From contig JARGGF010000086.1 of assembly GCA_029210905.1 (NCBI GenBank), forward strand, positions 1-10,182: a DNA stretch of 10,182 nucleotides. Reading direction: 5' to 3'. The stretch comes from Bacteroidales bacterium (GTDB lineage: Bacteria > Bacteroidota > Bacteroidia > Bacteroidales > NBLH01). The notes below the pieces were generated by a model that saw nothing but the letters and a program-made list of their open reading frames with translations, was not told where the DNA came from and did no database searches. Position numbers and translations under genes: made by a program. Of this stretch, positions 6,385-10,182 are shown in pieces (positions within the stretch are counted from its first letter, which is position 1; each line of letters begins with the position of its first letter).

Positions 6385-9300
6385 ATGGCAGATACCAATA
6401 GAAAAATTAACATCTGGATTAATGGGGCCCAGGTGGAAAATACTTACAAAGGCATTACTAATGCAATAAGAAAATCACGGAATGAGCTTGCTAATATGAC
6501 CATTGGCAGCCGTGATTACATTAATCAAACATCTAAAATTAAGAAACTGCAAGGCCTGATGGACCAACACAGGGTTAAACAGGGCTTGATTGCCCAGGGC
6601 TGGCAAAAAATAACCAGTTCAATTAAGCAGGTTGCTATTGGTAATATCATAAGCAATGCTTTTACAAGTATTGCAGCGAGCGTCCAGGGTGCATTCGCAA
6701 AAATAACAACTGCTACAAGCGATTTTGAAGGTGGAATGACCAATGTGTTTACCCTGCTTGATGATAACAGCTTTAATAAATTTGGAGAATCTCTTAAGTC
6801 AGGTTCCAAGCAAGTGGCTGAGCTTGGTTTTAATATGAATGACACCAACAAGGCTTTATTTGATGCTATCAGTGCCGGCATTGATGCAGGAGATTCTATT
6901 GAATACCTGAATGAAGTTGCTATTCTTGCAAAAGGAGGTGTAACCAGCCTTGGAACCGCCGTTGATGGAAATACAACCATTTTAAATGCTTATAACCTTG
7001 CTACTTCGGAGGCAGGTAATGTTAATGCTGCTTTTTTCTCCGCTCAAAAGGAAGGTAAAACAACAGTGGACGAGCTGGCCAGTTCCATCGGGAAGGCTGC
7101 ACCAATTGCAGCCAGTTTAGGAATAAGTTACCAGGAGTTATTATCTGCCACAGCTGCGCTGACAAAAAAAGGTATTGCAACAAAAGAAAGCATGACTTAC
7201 CTGAAGGCTGCCTTCAGCAACTTAATGAAACCATCCACTGAAGCTGAAAAGATACTTCGAAAGTTTGGGGTTCCTGTGGGTGCAACCGAAATTAAAGCGG
7301 CCGGGTTAACTGAAGTTTTAACGCGGTTAAACGAAGTCATAAAAGAAAACCCTGATGAAATAGCAAAAGCAATTCCTTCAGTGGAAGCATTGACAGCAGT
7401 TCAGGCATTATCTGGTGCCGGACTTGAAGAATATCAGCGCATTTTGCAAAATGTGCAAACTGATATCGGTGATAATTCCAGTCTGCAAAAGGCCTATCAA
7501 AAGCAAATGGAAAGTTTCCCAAATGTGATGGCACAAGCCAGGGAAAAGCTTAACAACTTTGCCATTACTATTGGTGAGAAACTTGCACCTGTGATAAAAG
7601 AAATTGTACCTATAATTAGCGGATGGACCAAGAAGGTTATTGAGTTAATTGACTGGGTGGTTAAAAATGGCGATGCAATAAAAACTTTTATTACTTGGAT
7701 TGCAAAAGCTTCCCTAGTTGTAGCTGCATATTCAGCTATTCAAAAAATAAAGCTTATCAGGGATCAGAAGGATTTACTGATGACCAATGCCCTGGCTAAA
7801 GCAAAGCAGGTACTTAACAATATTATGGCTAAAGCTCCGTGGGCAATAGCCATTGCCGGAATTGCTGCTGTTATAGCAGGCCTGTATGATTTATATAAAT
7901 CGTTTACAAAAGTTTCTGTGGCTCAGAAATCAATGAATGATATCCTGGCTAAATCTCAGGAATTAATGATTGAAGATTCCCGGAGATTAGATAGTTATAA
8001 GAAAAAATTACTTGATGTTAATACCTCCCAGGAAGAAAGAAAGAAAATAATTGCAGATATCAATACGCAATATGGTCAGTATTTACCTCAATTATTAACT
8101 GAAAATTCCACCTATAATGAAATAAGCAAAGCCCTGGGTAGAGTAAATTCACAATTGAGCAAAAAATATGAGCTACAGGCAGCTGAAGAGAAGGCTGTTG
8201 AACTAAAGAAAAGACAAGTTGAGCTCGAGCAGGATTTAAAAAAGTTAGATGATGAAAAAATAGGTGTAGGATGGTTACAGGAACTTTCCGATAAATCTCA
8301 AAAAATAGTTGGAACTTTTACAGGTGCCAATTTTATTGCCAAGCAATTTGGGGTAGAAAAACAATATATTTCAGACCTTACAGATGAGCTGGAACAAACA
8401 GATTTAGCTTATAAATCAATAGAAGAAAGGATAAATAAAATACAAGCAGGTGTAAAAACCTATGATCATGAATCTCCGGTAACTAATCCGGAGATTACTC
8501 CAACTTTTACTCCAACAGGAAATAAAGAAGAGGCTGAGAAAGCTTCAAAAATTCTGGATGATTATCAAAAAAAATATGAGCAGGTCCGCCAGAAGATTCT
8601 TGAAATCAGAAAACAATTAAACCAGGATGAGCTTTCGGAGGAAGAAAAACAACGCCAGGCGATTACTGAAAAGTATGATGAGCAATTAAGTGTGGTTGAT
8701 GGATTCATTCAGGAGATTGAAGCAGGTTCAGCAAAGCGTGGTAAGATCAGCGCCGAGGAATTGGATCTATTACAAAGATTCCATGACCAAAAATTGCAGC
8801 TTATCGAAACCGGTGAAAAGGAATTACTTGCTTTTGATGAAAAAATAGCCAAAGAACGGGAAAAACTGCAAAAGGAAAATGCAGCCAAATTGCTCCAGGA
8901 GCGACAAAAAGCACAAAAGCAAATTGATGAGCAATTGATGGACGAAAACACCCGGGAGGTAATGGCGGTCATCGATAAGTACAAAGAGTTGCTTGATTTG
9001 GCTGATAAGTATGGCATTGATACAGCTGGTCTGTACCAGAAGATGCATGAAGAAATCCGGGTTATTCAGGAAAATCTAAAGGGGGATGAAACCGATATCT
9101 TTGGCATGTCTCAGGAAGATTGGGAAAAACTTCGTGCCAATTTTGAGACGCTAAATACTTATGCAAACCAGGCCAGGGGATTAGCAGAAGCATATTTTAG
9201 TTTGCAATCACAAAGGGAACAGGCTGCACTTCAGGAGTTCGAGAATTCTAACGAAAAGAAAAAAGCCAGTCTTGATGACCGATTGAAGAGAGGTCTTATT

Positions 9301-9981
9301 TCACAAAAGAAATATGATAGTGAGGTTGAGCGACTTGATAAGGCCCTGGACATTGAGAAGAAAAAAATTGCCATTGCAGAAGCTGAGCGTAGCAAAAAAA
9401 TCCGACGATTTGATACTATTATGAACACGGCAGCCGCCATAGTTGGGTTCCTTGCTAATCCTGGGGGCTTAGCAGGTGTAGCTTTATCTGTGGCTGCCGG
9501 AATAACAGGAGGTATTCAGTTGGCTGCCATTAATGAAGAGCCATTACCTCAATTTGCGAAAGGCGCACGGGTTAATAAACCTACGAAAGCAATCATTGGA
9601 GAAGCCGGCCCGGAAATTGTTTTGGCTTCAAAAATTGTGCAGAGTCCTAAATATGGACCTTTGGCTGATGATTTGGCAAGGATTCAGGAAGGAAAGCAAC
9701 CGCGGTTCCTTAACAAACCATCGGTTCCAAACTTCAATGGTATGAAAGAAGCCATTGGACGAAGTGTGGTTAATTCTGTCACAAATAACACTGTAGTTAA
9801 CCAGGTTGATAGTAAGGCAATGACATTGATGAAAGAAGAACTTACCGAAATGAAAAATTCGATTTTTGACATGGCAAAATCAGTCAAAAATTTGAAATAT
9901 TTGAATGCCATTATTTCGAGCGATCAGATGACTGATTATAATGATGAAGAGGTTTTAAGAAAAAAATACAGTGGATTTTAA
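6385..9981 (+). CDS. Phage tail tape measure protein, TP901 family-like
   Basis: This 1198-aa protein spans tail length during assembly and is expelled ahead of DNA at infection. Residues 1-110 are helical. About 113-330 match the TP901-type core: DFEGGMTNVF, then ALFDAISAGI, LAKGGVTSLGTAVDG, GKTTVDELASSIGKAAPIAASLGIS and TKKGIATKESMTYLKAAFSN. Hydrophobic segments lie near 435-455 and 484-503 (WAIAIAGIAAVIAGLYDLY). A Pro/Thr linker (about 697-711) precedes long Glu/Lys/Gln-rich coiled coils (about 720-900 and 930-1010). A third hydrophobic stretch (about 1012-1050, Gly/Ala-rich) is followed by the terminal motif TKAIIGEAGPEIV (about 1066-1078) common to tape measure proteins. By the usual 0.15 nm per residue the tail would be near 180 nm, so a long-tailed siphovirus is likely. 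The start at 6385 is secure: the frame is open upstream only to a TGA at 6295 and contains no ATG, GTG or TTG. Confidence 0.95.
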   Translation: MADTNRKINIWINGAQVENTYKGITNAIRKSRNELANMTIGSRDYINQTSKIKKLQGLMDQHRVKQGLIAQGWQKITSSIKQVAIGNIISNAFTSIAASVQGAFAKITTATSDFEGGMTNVFTLLDDNSFNKFGESLKSGSKQVAELGFNMNDTNKALFDAISAGIDAGDSIEYLNEVAILAKGGVTSLGTAVDGNTTILNAYNLATSEAGNVNAAFFSAQKEGKTTVDELASSIGKAAPIAASLGISYQELLSATAALTKKGIATKESMTYLKAAFSNLMKPSTEAEKILRKFGVPVGATEIKAAGLTEVLTRLNEVIKENPDEIAKAIPSVEALTAVQALSGAGLEEYQRILQNVQTDIGDNSSLQKAYQKQMESFPNVMAQAREKLNNFAITIGEKLAPVIKEIVPIISGWTKKVIELIDWVVKNGDAIKTFITWIAKASLVVAAYSAIQKIKLIRDQKDLLMTNALAKAKQVLNNIMAKAPWAIAIAGIAAVIAGLYDLYKSFTKVSVAQKSMNDILAKSQELMIEDSRRLDSYKKKLLDVNTSQEERKKIIADINTQYGQYLPQLLTENSTYNEISKALGRVNSQLSKKYELQAAEEKAVELKKRQVELEQDLKKLDDEKIGVGWLQELSDKSQKIVGTFTGANFIAKQFGVEKQYISDLTDELEQTDLAYKSIEERINKIQAGVKTYDHESPVTNPEITPTFTPTGNKEEAEKASKILDDYQKKYEQVRQKILEIRKQLNQDELSEEEKQRQAITEKYDEQLSVVDGFIQEIEAGSAKRGKISAEELDLLQRFHDQKLQLIETGEKELLAFDEKIAKEREKLQKENAAKLLQERQKAQKQIDEQLMDENTREVMAVIDKYKELLDLADKYGIDTAGLYQKMHEEIRVIQENLKGDETDIFGMSQEDWEKLRANFETLNTYANQARGLAEAYFSLQSQREQAALQEFENSNEKKKASLDDRLKRGLISQKKYDSEVERLDKALDIEKKKIAIAEAERSKKIRRFDTIMNTAAAIVGFLANPGGLAGVALSVAAGITGGIQLAAINEEPLPQFAKGARVNKPTKAIIGEAGPEIVLASKIVQSPKYGPLADDLARIQEGKQPRFLNKPSVPNFNGMKEAIGRSVVNSVTNNTVVNQVDSKAMTLMKEELTEMKNSIFDMAKSVKNLKYLNAIISSDQMTDYNDEEVLRKKYSGF
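8471..8496. repeat. Perfect 9-bp inverted repeat inside the tape measure gene
   Basis: AATCTCCGG (8471-8479) and CCGGAGATT (8488-8496) are exact reverse complements separated by TAACTAAT. They lie in the codons for the Pro/Thr-rich linker between the membrane-segment half and the coiled-coil half of the tape measure. A short direct repeat of ACTCCAAC (8497-8504 and 8509-8516) follows. There is no T run, so this is not a terminator. It may be chance, a translational pause at a domain border, or a scar of recombination between modules. Confidence 0.4.
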
Positions 9982-9989
9982 TATATTTG
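9982..9989 (+). promoter_or_regulatory. Possible Bacteroidota-type -7 box (TATATTTG)
   Basis: TATATTTG matches the TAnnTTTG -7 consensus of Bacteroidota housekeeping promoters and lies directly after the tape measure stop. A matching TTTG-type -33 box at the usual 19-21 nt spacing is not present (only a TTTT at 9953-9956), and the start point would fall at about the next gene's ATG, giving a nearly leaderless message. The motif is short and the region AT-rich, so chance is a serious alternative. Confidence 0.2.
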
Positions 9990-9993
9990 TACT

Positions 9994-10182
9994 ATGGTAG
10001 TTACAGGAAAATATAACGAATTGCTTAAGGAGAAAGCAATAAAAGAAGCAAGTGAAATTATTATTAGCTTGAAAAGTGGTGATATCAAAGAAGTTTATGA
10101 GAAAACTCAATTATCCTGGAGAAAAGAGAAAAGTCATTTTTTGGGATTGATAATATCAAAACCAAAATTAAATAATCTATAT
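9994..10182 (+). CDS. N-terminal part of an unrecognised small or truncated-by-window protein
   Basis: An ATG at 9994, 12 nt after the tape measure stop, opens a frame that stays open for 63 codons to the right edge. The N-terminus MVVTGKYNELLKEKAIKEAS is a charged, probably helical segment, followed by IIISLKSGDIKEVYEKTQLSW and a hydrophobic FLGLIISK stretch near the visible end. No signal peptide or family motif is recognised. The TTTGTACT preceding the ATG is typical of AT-rich Bacteroidota start regions, with no Shine-Dalgarno sequence. Position suggests the next tail gene or an inserted accessory gene; the visible part does not decide, and the frame could still end soon beyond the window. 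Confidence 0.55.
   Translation, partial: MVVTGKYNELLKEKAIKEASEIIISLKSGDIKEVYEKTQLSWRKEKSHFLGLIISKPKLNNLY

Noticed and set aside
6525..6980. Antisense open frame of about 151 codons opposite the tape measure core
   Set aside because: The sense frame has strong family motifs, and the antisense product is a Leu/Ser/Pro-rich sequence typical of a shadow frame, with no start context or motif.
8709..9048. Two antisense open frames opposite the coiled-coil part of the tape measure
   Set aside because: They arise from Lys/Glu/Gln-rich sense codons read backwards, giving Phe/Ser/Leu runs; they have no independent support.

Overview
The window is an AT-rich stretch of a tailed-phage (siphovirus-type) structural module, most likely a prophage or phage of a Bacteroidota host. 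Four things point to that host group. There are almost no Shine-Dalgarno sequences in front of well-formed genes. There is one TAnnTTTG-type promoter-like box just ahead of the last gene. Codon use is A/T-rich. Several proteins resemble families I remember from Bacteroidota prophages; that resemblance is from memory and was not searched. No integrase, portal, terminase, capsid, tRNA or CRISPR array is visible, so only the tail half of the module is present.

All genes lie on the + strand and are tightly packed. In order they are: the 3' end of an unrecognised gene (to 137); a 239-aa protein with one N-terminal membrane helix (137-856); a 261-aa protein that looks like a tail-assembly-chaperone analogue (849-1634); a 73-aa small phage protein (1651-1872); a 157-aa tail-completion-like protein (1877-2350); two large tail-tip or baseplate-like proteins of 492 aa (2347-3825) and 703 aa (3822-5933); a 124-aa basic protein (5933-6307); the 1198-aa tape measure protein (6385-9981); and the 5' end of another gene (from 9994, open at the window edge). 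Five junctions overlap by 1, 8, 4, 4 and 1 nt, which suggests one operon with translational coupling.

The only real intergenic gap (77 nt, 6308-6384) holds a perfect 14-bp inverted repeat followed by a T run. It ends 4 nt before the tape measure start codon. Because there is no room for a promoter between hairpin and ATG, it must be read through, and it may set tape measure levels.

Functionally, the tape measure would fix tail length and carry segments for DNA entry. The chaperone-like protein would coat it during assembly, the 492/703-aa pair would form the tail tip or hub, and the 157- and 124-aa proteins would serve as tail-completion or connector parts. No tail tube protein is recognised. 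Only the tape measure call is firm; the other roles rest on position, architecture and remembered family resemblance. No stretch longer than 300 nt is without a gene.
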